34,134 nt of DNA, taken from NCBI GenBank assembly GCA_947630725.1, contig CANRIS010000026.1, positions 1-34,134 on the forward strand, given 5' to 3'. A model generated the notes under the pieces. The model saw only the letters and a list, made by a program, of their open reading frames with translations. It was not told the origin of the DNA and did not search any database. The position numbers and the translations under genes are program-made. The stretch is from an uncultured Clostridia bacterium. GTDB lineage: Bacteria; Bacillota; Clostridia; Lachnospirales; CAG-274. Below, one piece after another: positions 5,663 through 14,882 of this stretch; the first letter of the stretch is position 1, and the number at the start of each line of letters is the position of its first letter.

Positions 5663-7579
5663 TTATATGCAGAACGCGAAGGACGTGCCCATCGGTCTTC
5701 CGCTACTACCCAAAACGCTTGCATTTGTATATGTTTGAGTGTCTGCTGGTGCTCCCATAATATTACTGGATGGCGGTCGGTTTTGCTCAAGCGGCACAAC
5801 CAGAAGAAAGTTTTTTGTATTGTTTAGCAACGGCGAGCGCACCCACCACGGCAATGCATTGCCAATCCCATTACCACCATACTTAAATCTTTGCTTATCA
5901 CTAAATTGGAATAATCTATAATATTCATATAGAGTGCCCTCGCCTTTTGGATAGTTAGTGTTCCTAATATCAGGACAAATTTCTGCAAGAGATAAAAGGA
6001 ATAGTTTATCAGGTATTGTTTCTACACTTGATGTGCCGCTGTTATAGCAAGGTTTATCAACCTCTTTTATTATGTCTTGTAGATCGCGTGGCAACAACTT
6101 AAAATGCGATGACAAAGTGTTACGCATTTGGCAAAGTTTATAGCCTGTGGTGTTATCCGCGGCAAAATTCATTTGGTCTTGATTAGCATAAGCATTTTTC
6201 ATACCAATTGTCATACTAGCATAGCCGTCCAGCGTGCCTGTAATTTTATCGTGGTCAAAATCTAAAATTACAAGCGTTTGCTCGGCACCCCCACTAAAAG
6301 TGATGACCTTTTCGTCACCAACATTGAAATATTTCTTTGCCTCGCCATCGGCGCAAATTCTTCTAATGTCGCCCCAACCTGCCGTAGCGAATGTAAACCG
6401 TGTTGTGGCAAAATATGGTAGTCTCCCCCAAGTCTCGCCGTCGTCTTTGCCAATTTGTAATTTACCGTCTTTATATGCCAACAAGCCGTTTGTTGAATGA
6501 TCATCTGCATTGACTTCGCTTTGTTTCAAAATTACATCTTGTCTAGGTATTGATGCAGATGAAATGGTAGTTGTATATACATCATCTCCGTCTAGCCTTG
6601 CGACTTTAAATATTCTTAAATATGCTTCTACATATCCCGGGTTCCAGCTATATGTAATATTTACAATACAAAGAAAAGTTTCGCCTACTTGTGGAGTACG
6701 GTTAAAAGATGATTTAACAAAAGGTGTAGTAGTAGCACTAGGAGTAGTATATACACCTTTGTAGATAAGCGGCTCTTGTGTGACTTTGGTATTCAAATCT
6801 TTTATCCGGTCTTGAATATCAGTAAGAGTATCGCTATCGCCTTGTGAAGCAGGTATGACATTTGACGAAACGACAGATGCAATAACTGCAGCCGTTTGTA
6901 TCTGTGTGATTTGGCGTGTTTGATAGAAAATTCCGTGTTCGCCAGCATCGAATATACAAGCGAAAAGCTCATTCATTTGCGGCGTATGATTAAACTTGCT
7001 TATTTCAAGCAAAGCCGTATCTAATTCATTTACACCTTTAATTGTTTCATTATAAGTAAGTATTTTAGCACCAACCGGAATACCAAACGTAAAGTCAAAC
7101 ACTTTTGCATAGTCACCGCCTGATGCCGTTACCTCAACTGTCGGGTCACTATCGGGAGACAGTGCAGTTGCGCTTGCGTGCGGTGTGCCAAAGCCAGCGG
7201 AAGTGCCGTCTTGCCCACGCTCACCACGCGGCAACATTACCATAGCATTTTGAATTATCTCTATGGTGACTGACCCGTCATCGGCTATCTCATGTACTAC
7301 GGGCTGTACCATTATCTTTTCGCCGTCGTCAATACTTCCAATATATAATACTGTAATAAATGTATCACCTAAGTTTGGTGTTTTATTGAATTTTTTTACG
7401 TCCAAGCCTGTGATGAATATGCGCATATCTTCTTCGGTTTCACCCTCCTCTCCCCGCATATTATCTTCACGCACTTCTACAAAGTCAGAATAAACCAGTG
7501 CCGTGGTATCACCAATACGGCTATTGACTTCATCTATATATTTTATGACATCTTGTGGTGTAGGTACTTTTTTCAACAT
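5663..7579 (-). CDS. Tail fibre / receptor-binding protein with C-terminal DUF6273 lectin-like domain
   Basis: This encodes 638 residues. The N-terminus has three repeats of a module like KFNKTPNLGDTFITVLYI (about 63-80, 195-212, 291-308). A short collagen-like turn GERGQDGTSAGFG lies at about 119-131. Residues about 400-638 match DUF6273: WGDIRRICADGEAKKYFNVGD, then FDHD, a central region with MRNTLSS, DKLFLLSLAEICPD, and a final WWVRSP (578-583) to FAFCI. This fold is C-type-lectin-like, so the tip probably binds a host surface ligand. It is the last gene of the tail operon, with short linkers to the upstream fibre gene. Confidence 0.8.
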   Translation of the reverse strand: MLKKVPTPQDVIKYIDEVNSRIGDTTALVYSDFVEVREDNMRGEEGETEEDMRIFITGLDVKKFNKTPNLGDTFITVLYIGSIDDGEKIMVQPVVHEIADDGSVTIEIIQNAMVMLPRGERGQDGTSAGFGTPHASATALSPDSDPTVEVTASGGDYAKVFDFTFGIPVGAKILTYNETIKGVNELDTALLEISKFNHTPQMNELFACIFDAGEHGIFYQTRQITQIQTAAVIASVVSSNVIPASQGDSDTLTDIQDRIKDLNTKVTQEPLIYKGVYTTPSATTTPFVKSSFNRTPQVGETFLCIVNITYSWNPGYVEAYLRIFKVARLDGDDVYTTTISSASIPRQDVILKQSEVNADDHSTNGLLAYKDGKLQIGKDDGETWGRLPYFATTRFTFATAGWGDIRRICADGEAKKYFNVGDEKVITFSGGAEQTLVILDFDHDKITGTLDGYASMTIGMKNAYANQDQMNFAADNTTGYKLCQMRNTLSSHFKLLPRDLQDIIKEVDKPCYNSGTSSVETIPDKLFLLSLAEICPDIRNTNYPKGEGTLYEYYRLFQFSDKQRFKYGGNGIGNALPWWVRSPLLNNTKNFLLVVPLEQNRPPSSNIMGAPADTQTYTNASVLGSSGRPMGTSFAFCI

Positions 7580-7582
7580 AAT

Positions 7583-8542
7583 TTAAGCCTCCTTCATAAA
7601 CTTGCAAGGTACTGTTACGAGTGTGCCCTCGAATTTTTCAAGTGCTTGTACGGTCAGCACATTGTTGTGATAGCTCGCGTTCAAGAATAGCACGTTGCCC
7701 TCGCTGTCCAACACATTGACAACACATTCCGCACCTGTCGGGATAAATGTCAATGACCAATAACCGTCACCGTTCGGCTCACTGCTCCAATGCTCATCGT
7801 CAGCCGTGAACGGATATACCACTGCCTCAACGTCAACAAAACGCGCGGCAAGCTCATCATGCATTTTAGACACGGCATTCGCAGACGGCACCTTGTCTGT
7901 TTCATATGTGGTGGTATCGTCCACAATGTCCAGCTTGTCTATCTTATTTTCAAGGTCACCCTCTAAAAGTGCAAGTGCTGTGTTTAAGTCCTCTATAAAA
8001 CTATTCAGTACATAGCCTTGATTTGCGCTCAACGGCTTTTTCGGGTCTTGACTGTCTAAGTTGTCTATAATGTCGGCAATATTGACTTTTGTCGTTGTAA
8101 TGCCGTCTATAAGCGACTTATTATTTTGAATGTAGTTGACTACCTCTTGCAGCGTGTCTAAGTCCGCCTCATCACTTTGTAGCAGTGTATTGATAGCCTT
8201 TATCATACCGTGCAAAATGTAGGCTTGATTTGCGCTTACAGGCTTATTAGAAGCAGTACTTTCAAGATTATCCACAATGTCGGCAATGTTGACCTTTTCG
8301 TCAATTCTTTGATTTATGTCGTCAACTGTGCTTGAAAGCTCACTGTCTATAACAGCCTGTGACAGCTTTTCCTTTTCGGCATCGGTATAGTTGTTGTCAG
8401 ACAGTACTTTGTAGTCTTTGTCACTGCCTGTCCGAAGCTCGCGCTCAACCTTATTGGTGTTGATAGCATTAAAATTATCATTAAGGCGGTCTACAAGCTC
8501 TTTATTAGTGCCCATAAGCCGTATGTCTTTTAATTCAGCCAT
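7583..8542 (-). CDS. Tail fibre / baseplate upper protein
   Basis: This encodes 319 residues. Two repeats of the form NIADIVDNLES..NKPVSANQAYILHGMI and NIADIIDNLDS..KKPLSANQGYVLNSFI (about 92-115 and 155-180) alternate with coiled-coil stretches, then a C-terminal beta-rich domain from about 235. LSANQGYVL repeats are typical of phage fibre or upper-baseplate proteins of Gram-positive phages. Its position between the small baseplate genes and the lectin-tipped fibre supports a shaft or connector role. Confidence 0.75.
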   Translation of the reverse strand: MAELKDIRLMGTNKELVDRLNDNFNAINTNKVERELRTGSDKDYKVLSDNNYTDAEKEKLSQAVIDSELSSTVDDINQRIDEKVNIADIVDNLESTASNKPVSANQAYILHGMIKAINTLLQSDEADLDTLQEVVNYIQNNKSLIDGITTTKVNIADIIDNLDSQDPKKPLSANQGYVLNSFIEDLNTALALLEGDLENKIDKLDIVDDTTTYETDKVPSANAVSKMHDELAARFVDVEAVVYPFTADDEHWSSEPNGDGYWSLTFIPTGAECVVNVLDSEGNVLFLNASYHNNVLTVQALEKFEGTLVTVPCKFMKEA

Positions 8543-8543
8543 A

Positions 8544-8870
8544 TTATATTTGCCCTCGTATCACATATTTGCAATTGACAGGATAGCTAGATGCAAACTT
8601 AATGTCGCCGCTTTCCTCGTCAATGTCAGCAGACCACACAACGTTGGTACTTTTATTGTCATTCACTATAACTACACTATCTACATAGGCTTTTGATAAT
8701 ATATATTTATCTTTTGGTAGTGTGTAATAATAATAGTGGTCAGTGTCATTAAGCACCCAATCGTCAGCTTGTATTGTGCCTGAAAACGTCGGTGAAATCG
8801 CTATCACCTTGCCCAATATGCTTTTGATTTTCGGGAAGCACCCGCACGCGCTATTTGCACATTCTGCCAT
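8544..8870 (-). CDS. Small baseplate-associated beta protein
   Basis: This encodes 108 residues, starting MAECANSACGCFPKIKS with a Cys-rich N-terminus. The remainder is beta-rich (DHYYYYTLPKDKYILS, then IVNDNKSTNVVWSADID). It overlaps the end of the upstream gene by 20 bases. No family is recognised, but a compact beta domain between baseplate genes suggests a fibre accessory or attachment protein. Confidence 0.6.
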   Translation of the reverse strand: MAECANSACGCFPKIKSILGKVIAISPTFSGTIQADDWVLNDTDHYYYYTLPKDKYILSKAYVDSVVIVNDNKSTNVVWSADIDEESGDIKFASSYPVNCKYVIRGQI

Positions 8871-9246
8871 TTTTGTACCACCCCCCTGCTTGGTCTAGTA
8901 TCTCTATATAATATTGATTTGTAGTATAAGGTTTACCGTCAACAAAAGTATACTCTATCTCGTACTTATATTTTCCAATTGGCAACACATTTTCATCAGC
9001 ATTGACTACAATTAAGAATTTGTTAGGGCTAAGTTTGACACCATGCTTGCACAACATACATTCAAGCGTTTCCTTGTCATATATCTTAAAACAGGCATCT
9101 TGCATCACGTCAACGGTCAGCTCCTCGCCTTTATCGTCATACAGTATAGGCGTGACATCAACACTGAACGCATCGCCCTGTGTGACGTACAAGCGCACCT
9201 GCTCCTCATCAAATCTGTCTATATCTGTTTCAAAGTGTAATGCCAT
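8851..9246 (-). CDS. BppU-like N-terminal Ig-fold baseplate protein
   Basis: This encodes 131 residues. Sequence such as VRLYVTQGDAFSVDVTPILYDDKGEELTVDVMQD and IGKYKYEIEYTFVDGKPYTTNQYYIEIL is the pattern of the beta-sandwich domain found at the N-terminus of phage upper baseplate proteins. It has its own promoter upstream (9266-9294), unusual inside a tail operon. It probably attaches fibres to the baseplate; the assignment is by pattern only. Confidence 0.65.
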   Translation of the reverse strand: MALHFETDIDRFDEEQVRLYVTQGDAFSVDVTPILYDDKGEELTVDVMQDACFKIYDKETLECMLCKHGVKLSPNKFLIVVNADENVLPIGKYKYEIEYTFVDGKPYTTNQYYIEILDQAGGWYKNGRMCK

Positions 9247-9265
9247 TATATACCTCTTTATATTT

Positions 9266-9294
9266 ATACTATCATTTATAATTTATCTTGTCAA
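9266..9294 (-). promoter_or_regulatory. Promoter before the baseplate/fibre genes
   Basis: TTGACA (9289-9294), 17-bp spacer, TAGTAT (9266-9271, two mismatches to consensus). It lies in a 57-bp intergenic gap, the largest within the tail genes, just before the 9246 start. It would allow extra expression of fibre genes. Confidence 0.55.
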
Positions 9295-9303
9295 TAAAAA
9301 TTA

Positions 9304-10464
9304 TTATGACGGCAGTGTCTCAACAAAAGGTACAATAGTGATGTTTTGCCATAGCGCACCGTCAAATTCAATATCTATATCCGTTATCAACCACCTAGTT
9401 GTAATGTCTTCGGGCAACAGCCACTCTGTTTGATGTGTTTCAGAATTATAGCGTTGCGGGCACACAACTTCGCCTAGCTCAAACGGTGTATAATCCTTTG
9501 CTCTGCCGCCGTCTGTATAATAATATTCATCAAAAGAGCATCTTAATGTAGCTTGTATCGGTGAGTAATTGCCGCGATTTTGGCAATGAAAAGCCTCTAT
9601 CAATTCATCGCCGTGGTATCTATAAATTGCATCACTACGAACAGATGTATCTATATTTGTTGCAATAGCGTTATCATTAACACTTCGTTCGGATACTTCA
9701 CCAGCATATGTTGGGCTATAAATATATACATACATTTTATCTAGGACCTCTATAGATGCTTGCCCTAATACTAAATAAGTATCTTGATATGTCAATTGGT
9801 AACATTTATCGGTTTCATCATAGGCGAAAGCATACTGAGCACGCTGTAAGTGATTTGTGATTTGTATTTCATAATCAATTACATATTCTTCTGTCGTAGA
9901 TAAATCTTGATTTATTTGAAATTTGCGCAACCCATTAGGCATAACTATTGCCCCTGATTTACTAGCTCTTATATCTGTGTTATCCAAATACCCTTGTTCA
10001 TTTATACCAAACAAATTTATAAATCGCGCACCACCTTCTAGGTTAAAGTTATATATACGACTACGCATATCAAAAGCAAGGGCAATCTCTATCTGTGAAT
10101 TATCTATTTGATACGGATAATATTCCTGCCATTTATAAGGCATCTCAGATGTATCTTCGGGATTGATAATAGGCAAACGTATAGCCCCGCTAGCGAACAA
10201 TTCATCGTTTTCAATGTAAAGACGATTAAAACTAGCATCTTCGGATAAACGGAACTTTATTGTAGTGTCAGCTTTATTATTATCTTTATCTTCTACAACT
10301 GCACTAGAACTGACAAATTGAACAGTAGTTTTTGCTTGCCATTCATCTGCTTTTTTGGGCATATAATTTTTCTCCCAATATTTATACTTGATGTTTTCAG
10401 GTATATCTATTGGCGAAATATCTATGTTATAAATTTGATTTGGTCTAATTAAAATATCACGCAT
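9304..10464 (-). CDS. Tail/baseplate protein
   Basis: This encodes 386 residues, starting MRDILIRPNQIYNIDIS. It is beta-rich throughout with many aromatic residues and no membrane or coiled segments. It ends near a binding-type beta domain (RWLITDIDIEFDGALWQNITI). It follows the distal-tail and 10457-11113 genes, where tail-associated proteins lie in Gram-positive siphophages. It overlaps the upstream gene by 8 bases. Not assigned to a named family. Confidence 0.65.
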   Translation of the reverse strand: MRDILIRPNQIYNIDISPIDIPENIKYKYWEKNYMPKKADEWQAKTTVQFVSSSAVVEDKDNNKADTTIKFRLSEDASFNRLYIENDELFASGAIRLPIINPEDTSEMPYKWQEYYPYQIDNSQIEIALAFDMRSRIYNFNLEGGARFINLFGINEQGYLDNTDIRASKSGAIVMPNGLRKFQINQDLSTTEEYVIDYEIQITNHLQRAQYAFAYDETDKCYQLTYQDTYLVLGQASIEVLDKMYVYIYSPTYAGEVSERSVNDNAIATNIDTSVRSDAIYRYHGDELIEAFHCQNRGNYSPIQATLRCSFDEYYYTDGGRAKDYTPFELGEVVCPQRYNSETHQTEWLLPEDITTRWLITDIDIEFDGALWQNITIVPFVETLPS

Positions 10465-11113
10465 ATAATTTTGGCACCGCCTTTGTTAATAGCATTATGA
10501 CTAGAACAGGTATACCGAGACCTGAAGTAGTAACATAAATATGCAAACCAAAATCCCTGCAGATTTGATTTAGCTGTGTTAAACGGTCTCCGTCATATAG
10601 ATAATAGTTTATTAATGTCTGATTAAGCCCGTCAGGAATGTTAAACCATATTTTGTTATCGTCCATAAGTTTATCTCGATATAATCCAAACAATATAGAA
10701 AATATAGTATTAGGATAATAATTCGCGATAATGCCGTTACGCACGATCGGAGCGTTTGTAGCAATTCTGTCAATGTCATAGGTGCGCAATTCATATGTGA
10801 TTTTGTGCGTTTCATAATCATATGACGTTAACTCAAATGCCGTGCGCACATTCCATATATCCAATCCGATTTCTTCCGACTTTTTTATTCTTACATAAAT
10901 CACAGGGCTACGATATATGGATTTATTACCATTTGGCATATAACATTCTAGCGAGCAATGTTCGTTATTCTCTACCCCAAAATCGAAAATATTTGTGCAA
11001 AAACTGTTGCCATAATTAAATGATACTATATTTAATCTAGTGCTATTAGTATCATCTAACTCCTCAAAATCAGGGTCTATTCTATTATCTATGAATGCCT
11101 CTATAATTATCAT
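10457..11113 (-). CDS. Tail-associated baseplate protein, Tal-like N-terminal region
   Basis: This encodes 218 residues from the ATG at 11113, with GGAG nine bases upstream; a GTG at 11128 would overlap the distal-tail gene more. Sequence includes YRSPVIYVRIKKSEEIGLDIWNVRTAFELTSYDY, YYLYDGDRLTQLNQICRDFGLHIYVTTSGL and a hydrophobic C-terminus. The middle resembles the gp27-like hub domain of tail-associated proteins (a short loop then LNQICRDFG...). It ends early compared with full Tal proteins and has no lysin domain. Confidence 0.6.
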   Translation of the reverse strand: MIIIEAFIDNRIDPDFEELDDTNSTRLNIVSFNYGNSFCTNIFDFGVENNEHCSLECYMPNGNKSIYRSPVIYVRIKKSEEIGLDIWNVRTAFELTSYDYETHKITYELRTYDIDRIATNAPIVRNGIIANYYPNTIFSILFGLYRDKLMDDNKIWFNIPDGLNQTLINYYLYDGDRLTQLNQICRDFGLHIYVTTSGLGIPVLVIMLLTKAVPKLYA

Positions 11114-11907
11114 ACGCTCTTTCTCCACTTCGCATATAGAGTTTGGTCAGCCGTAAAGAAATACGCATCGCCAGCTCTATAACCAAAACCTGTGCCGTCT
11201 GCCTTTGTATTCCAACTCTCAAAGATGTAGTTTGGCATAGGGTCTTTATTCGGAGCAGTATATACGCCATTTATTAAATTAAGCGCATAAGAATGTTCTT
11301 TATTATCTGTGCCTGTGATTTTATATAGAGCATCTCTTCCCACATTGTCACTTATGTTTTGCGTGAATGTTTGTTGTGCCGTGCGCTCGCTGAATATAGG
11401 CACTGCATCTGACGGGATATTATAATTATACGTTATAGTATACGTCTGCATATCTGTATTAGTACCTATCAACTCTACGCTGTAATTGAGTATGCCCTTT
11501 GCTTGCAAATAGCGCGTGTGTACTTTCGGCATAGACGGCGTAGCAAAATACATATTGCGTGTTACTCTCGTATCATTGACAATATCGTAAGCAGTGACAG
11601 TAAACTCATTCTTGCTGTTCAGCAAGCGCATAAGACGACGATAATCCTCTATTTGCATATACGTGTAGTCCATTTTAAGGTGCGCCGTTATAAAAACGGC
11701 ATACGTATTCAAATTGGATATTTCACCGTTTTGCGCTCTGCTAGGCTCGGTAAAATACGTCTTTTCGTCAAGATAGGTATACTCAAAGAAACCGCTAAAC
11801 TCTTCGCCGTCTATTTGCACCCTGTCAAGTTGAGTAGACTTATAGTATTCCTGCAACCTTTCGGGCAACCTCAAAGCCTGTTGGTCTACTGTATATCTGC
11901 TTCCCAT
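11110..11907 (-). CDS. Distal tail protein with C-terminal Flg_new/InlB-type repeat
   Basis: This encodes 265 residues. Position directly after the tape measure, and the N-terminal beta domain, fit a distal tail (Dit) protein joining tube and baseplate. The C-terminus from about 225, FESWNTKADGTGFGYRAGDA through LYAKW, matches the Listeria-Bacteroides repeat (Flg_new, PF09479), typically found in secreted surface proteins. That repeat is unusual on a Dit protein and may add host-surface or cell-wall contact. Confidence 0.7.
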   Translation of the reverse strand: MGSRYTVDQQALRLPERLQEYYKSTQLDRVQIDGEEFSGFFEYTYLDEKTYFTEPSRAQNGEISNLNTYAVFITAHLKMDYTYMQIEDYRRLMRLLNSKNEFTVTAYDIVNDTRVTRNMYFATPSMPKVHTRYLQAKGILNYSVELIGTNTDMQTYTITYNYNIPSDAVPIFSERTAQQTFTQNISDNVGRDALYKITGTDNKEHSYALNLINGVYTAPNKDPMPNYIFESWNTKADGTGFGYRAGDAYFFTADQTLYAKWRKSV

Positions 11908-11910
11908 AGT

Positions 11911-14322
11911 TTACCTCTTCATCAAATTGACACCGACTGTCTTATACGCATCTGTTACCGCCTGTACGACTTGCTTATTGCCCACAGAGATATTGACTAC
12001 TATCGGCTGACCGCTTTCTTCTGCTTCGTCTGCAACCAAAGACCAGCCCTCTATAAAGCCGTCACGGACTGCCTCTCTAAATTGAGATAGATTGAGAACA
12101 GACGTATTGCCACCGCCTGTATTAGCGACAAGCTCCGCACCAGCTTCACCGGCATAAAACAGTGAGCCTTTTGTAGGAGTACCGCCCGCCGCAAACTTAG
12201 GTATGTCGTCTAGTTGCGCTTTGACACCTGCAATTGCCGCGCCGATCGCCGCACCAATAATAGGTAGAGCTACACCCCATGACATTACATTTTGATATGC
12301 TGCCCAAGCTACAATTAAAGCGGTCACTGCGCCTATTACTATTCCTATTGCGCCAGCAATACGTTTGGCATCTTGACCGAATTGTTCGCCCACCCAATTG
12401 AATAACATTGTAAACGCAAAAGCCGACACCGCAGCAGTCAATGCACCAACTGCAAGATTTACAGTTTTAAGCTGATTTACCATTAGTGTGCAACCGTCTT
12501 TCCACTTCGTAGAAGTATAAATAACACGCTGACCTAGTTTTTCAAGCAAAGGTATTAGTGCTGCAATGTCTTTGGCAAGTTGTATGCCTTTCCAAATCAA
12601 AACAGCCGTTATTACAGCATATATTGCATCGTCCAGCATGTCTAGCTTATCAAACACACCAACAATACTAGCTATGATTTTCAGCACACTTGCCGAGATG
12701 CTTATCAATGTGGGCAGCAGTTGCAATAACACTTTGCCAAATGACACAGCCAATGTCAAAATATCGTCCAGCACGTCAGGCACTTTTGCCAAAAATCCCT
12801 CAATAACAGGCTTTATTTTGTTAGCTATCTTGTCAACGTTTGTTACAGTAAAGCTGATAACGTGATTTTCATCATCGTATATCTTTTCAAGCTCAAAGCC
12901 GAATTTTTCCAGCCACTCTGCCGCTTTTTCCCATATGCGCCACTGCTCATTGTCGCCGATTAAGCTCTTATAGTTTTTCAGCGCATTGGTGACTACATCG
13001 TCAATAGCTAAGTTGTCATCGACACCTGCACTTGTCGACAAAGTTTGGAACTTATCAAAGCCAGCAAGTTTTTTCTGTATTTGGTCTATCTCATCATTCG
13101 CTCCCTCAAACATACTTTGCGCATCATTGCCTGTCTGTGTGAAGTCTTTTTCGGTATATCCAAGTGCCTTGCCAAGCGCAACCGAGACTTCTCTTATTGC
13201 ACGTAGGCGCGCGTTAATAGATATAAGTATACCATTACCGTCAACAAAATATGCAATAATATTACCTATCTGCGCTTTTATATCTGTGAATAAGCTCTGC
13301 ATCTCGCGGATCTGATTGGCATTGTTAAACAAAGTTTTACTCATATCGCCAATTGCGCCGCTTGCGTTCATCTGTTGGAATACAGCCAAGATGCGAAGCA
13401 ACCTCTTTTCAGTCTGTGAAAGTTGCCTCATAGTCTTTGTGCCGCCAAGTGCTTGATACAGTTGGAATATAGTATTTTCGGTTATATCGAAACCTGCAAT
13501 ACTACGGATAGGACGTACTTGACCAGACAAAACGGCTTGGAACTTTGTCATTGCATCTTCCAAACTTACATTATACAATGACGAAAAGTCAATAGCCATT
13601 CGCATCAATCCCTCGCTCATCACGGTGGACATCTGATCGTCAATCTCACCAAGCGCGGATAGCATATTCTTAAATATAGCCGAATAGCGCATAAGCGTTT
13701 CTTCCGCTATACCATAAGCATTGTTCATCTCTTTGACAAAATCACGCGCCGTGTCAAGATTGTTTCTAAATGCCACTTGCCACAGATTGAGCGTTTCGGT
13801 ATAATTATTGCCGTATTCCCATATATCTACTATATTGTCAGCTAGACGTTTGGTAATATTGCGCACAAAGTAAAGCGTGCCTACTATTTTTGCGAAGTTT
13901 AATGTCTTAAATATCTTATTCGCCTTTTTACTAGTGCTTTCACTTGTCCCGCCACCGCCACCGCCTTGTGACATAACACTTGACAGCGCACTAAGACCTT
14001 GCTGCGCCTCTGCGACTTTTGAAAGTAAAGGCGTAAGGCTTTCGGTCATTCTGTCTACTTTTTTAGCAAAGGCATCACCGTCAAACTTGTCAACCGCTTT
14101 TGTAAATGACGAAATCCAATTTGTTGTGCCTTTCCCACTAGATAATGACGTCGCAAGCCCTGCCAAAGATGAATTTATTTTGTCAAATTTAGTTGTGTCT
14201 AATGAATTTACGGCATTATTAAGTTGAGTTAAACTTGTAGCAACAGCATTTAGCTTTTGAGGCGCACCTGTGCTGTTTACTAAAATATCAAGTTGTAATT
14301 TATCTATTGTGTAATCAGCCAT
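11911..14322 (-). CDS. Tail tape measure protein
   Basis: This encodes 803 residues, the longest gene in the window. The N-terminal third is coiled and Ser/Thr/Asn-rich. About 140-370 is a conserved helical tape-measure domain (RNITKRLADNIVDIWEYGNNYTET and SSLYNVSLEDAMTKFQAVLSGQ, short excerpts). Hydrophobic segments at about 520-585 and 640-715 fit membrane-inserting sections. It sets tail length and is ejected with DNA. It follows the chaperone pair and precedes the distal tail gene, the canonical order. Confidence 0.9.
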   Translation of the reverse strand: MADYTIDKLQLDILVNSTGAPQKLNAVATSLTQLNNAVNSLDTTKFDKINSSLAGLATSLSSGKGTTNWISSFTKAVDKFDGDAFAKKVDRMTESLTPLLSKVAEAQQGLSALSSVMSQGGGGGGTSESTSKKANKIFKTLNFAKIVGTLYFVRNITKRLADNIVDIWEYGNNYTETLNLWQVAFRNNLDTARDFVKEMNNAYGIAEETLMRYSAIFKNMLSALGEIDDQMSTVMSEGLMRMAIDFSSLYNVSLEDAMTKFQAVLSGQVRPIRSIAGFDITENTIFQLYQALGGTKTMRQLSQTEKRLLRILAVFQQMNASGAIGDMSKTLFNNANQIREMQSLFTDIKAQIGNIIAYFVDGNGILISINARLRAIREVSVALGKALGYTEKDFTQTGNDAQSMFEGANDEIDQIQKKLAGFDKFQTLSTSAGVDDNLAIDDVVTNALKNYKSLIGDNEQWRIWEKAAEWLEKFGFELEKIYDDENHVISFTVTNVDKIANKIKPVIEGFLAKVPDVLDDILTLAVSFGKVLLQLLPTLISISASVLKIIASIVGVFDKLDMLDDAIYAVITAVLIWKGIQLAKDIAALIPLLEKLGQRVIYTSTKWKDGCTLMVNQLKTVNLAVGALTAAVSAFAFTMLFNWVGEQFGQDAKRIAGAIGIVIGAVTALIVAWAAYQNVMSWGVALPIIGAAIGAAIAGVKAQLDDIPKFAAGGTPTKGSLFYAGEAGAELVANTGGGNTSVLNLSQFREAVRDGFIEGWSLVADEAEESGQPIVVNISVGNKQVVQAVTDAYKTVGVNLMKR

Positions 14323-14342
14323 ATAACACCTCTACCATAATA

Positions 14343-14402
14343 CCTGCATTGCGGAGTTGCACCGCACATACTCTTTGCAGGATAATAGGGCATTTCGCCC
14401 TA
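14343..14402 (-). other. Two RNA hairpins between tail chaperone and tape measure
   Basis: One is a nested stem: CCTGCA/TGCAGG outside (14343-14348 with 14376-14381) and TGCGG/CCGCA inside. The second, TAGGGC/GCCCTA with a 5-nt loop (14386-14402), includes the stop codon of the chaperone frame at 14400. There is no strong U-tract, so they more likely stabilise or process the mRNA, or tune tape-measure translation, than terminate. Confidence 0.6.
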
Positions 14403-14882
14403 TATTGTTTTTACTGAATGAGCTTCAAACCAGCTAATGACGTTCCTACGCATCATCTCTTTTTGCTTTTCTGTCAGCTCACGTTCAGGCTCTTCCGACT
14501 TCGGACATTCGGGGTATTTGGGCATCTTATTCTTCGTATGCTCGTCAGCAAGTCCAGCTACAAGTATAGTGCTTTGCAATGCTTGCTTGACATACGCGCC
14601 CATAAGCCATGCCTCTTGCTGCTTACGTAAGCGTTTAAGACGGTCAGCCTCAAAGTATACTTTTATTGACTTAGGCGTTTGTTCCCAAAATGTTGCCTCG
14701 TCCATTCCTATGACCAGCGCAGGTAGCAGCCATTCTTGACGTATCCACTCTTCTAAGCTGCCATATTGCGCTAGATCTAGAACGGTTTCATTTCCAGCCG
14801 ATCGGTCAGTCTTGCTGTTCTGCTCTGTTACGAAAGAAACTGCTCTCGGTGATAGCTTTAAGCAGAGGCTCAAAGTCATCAA
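14400..14882 (-). CDS. Tail assembly chaperone, T-like frame (frameshift extension)
   Basis: This open frame overlaps the chaperone G frame by 77 bases and lies in the +1 frame (equivalently -2). Its own ATG at 14879 has no ribosome site, so it is best read as a frameshift extension making a G-T fusion. Useful sequence starts near SFVTEQNSKTDRSAGNET and contains ESLEEWIRQEWLLP-like helices, then a Lys/Glu-rich end (PERELTEKQKEMMRRN). Function: chaperones the tape measure during tail assembly. The shift site is not pinned down. Confidence 0.65.
   Translation of the reverse strand: MMTLSLCLKLSPRAVSFVTEQNSKTDRSAGNETVLDLAQYGSLEEWIRQEWLLPALVIGMDEATFWEQTPKSIKVYFEADRLKRLRKQQEAWLMGAYVKQALQSTILVAGLADEHTKNKMPKYPECPKSEEPERELTEKQKEMMRRNVISWFEAHSVKTI

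Noticed and set aside
5663..5860. Confirmed diversity-generating retroelement variable region
   Set aside because: No reverse transcriptase or template repeat was found in the window, so only the possibility is reported.
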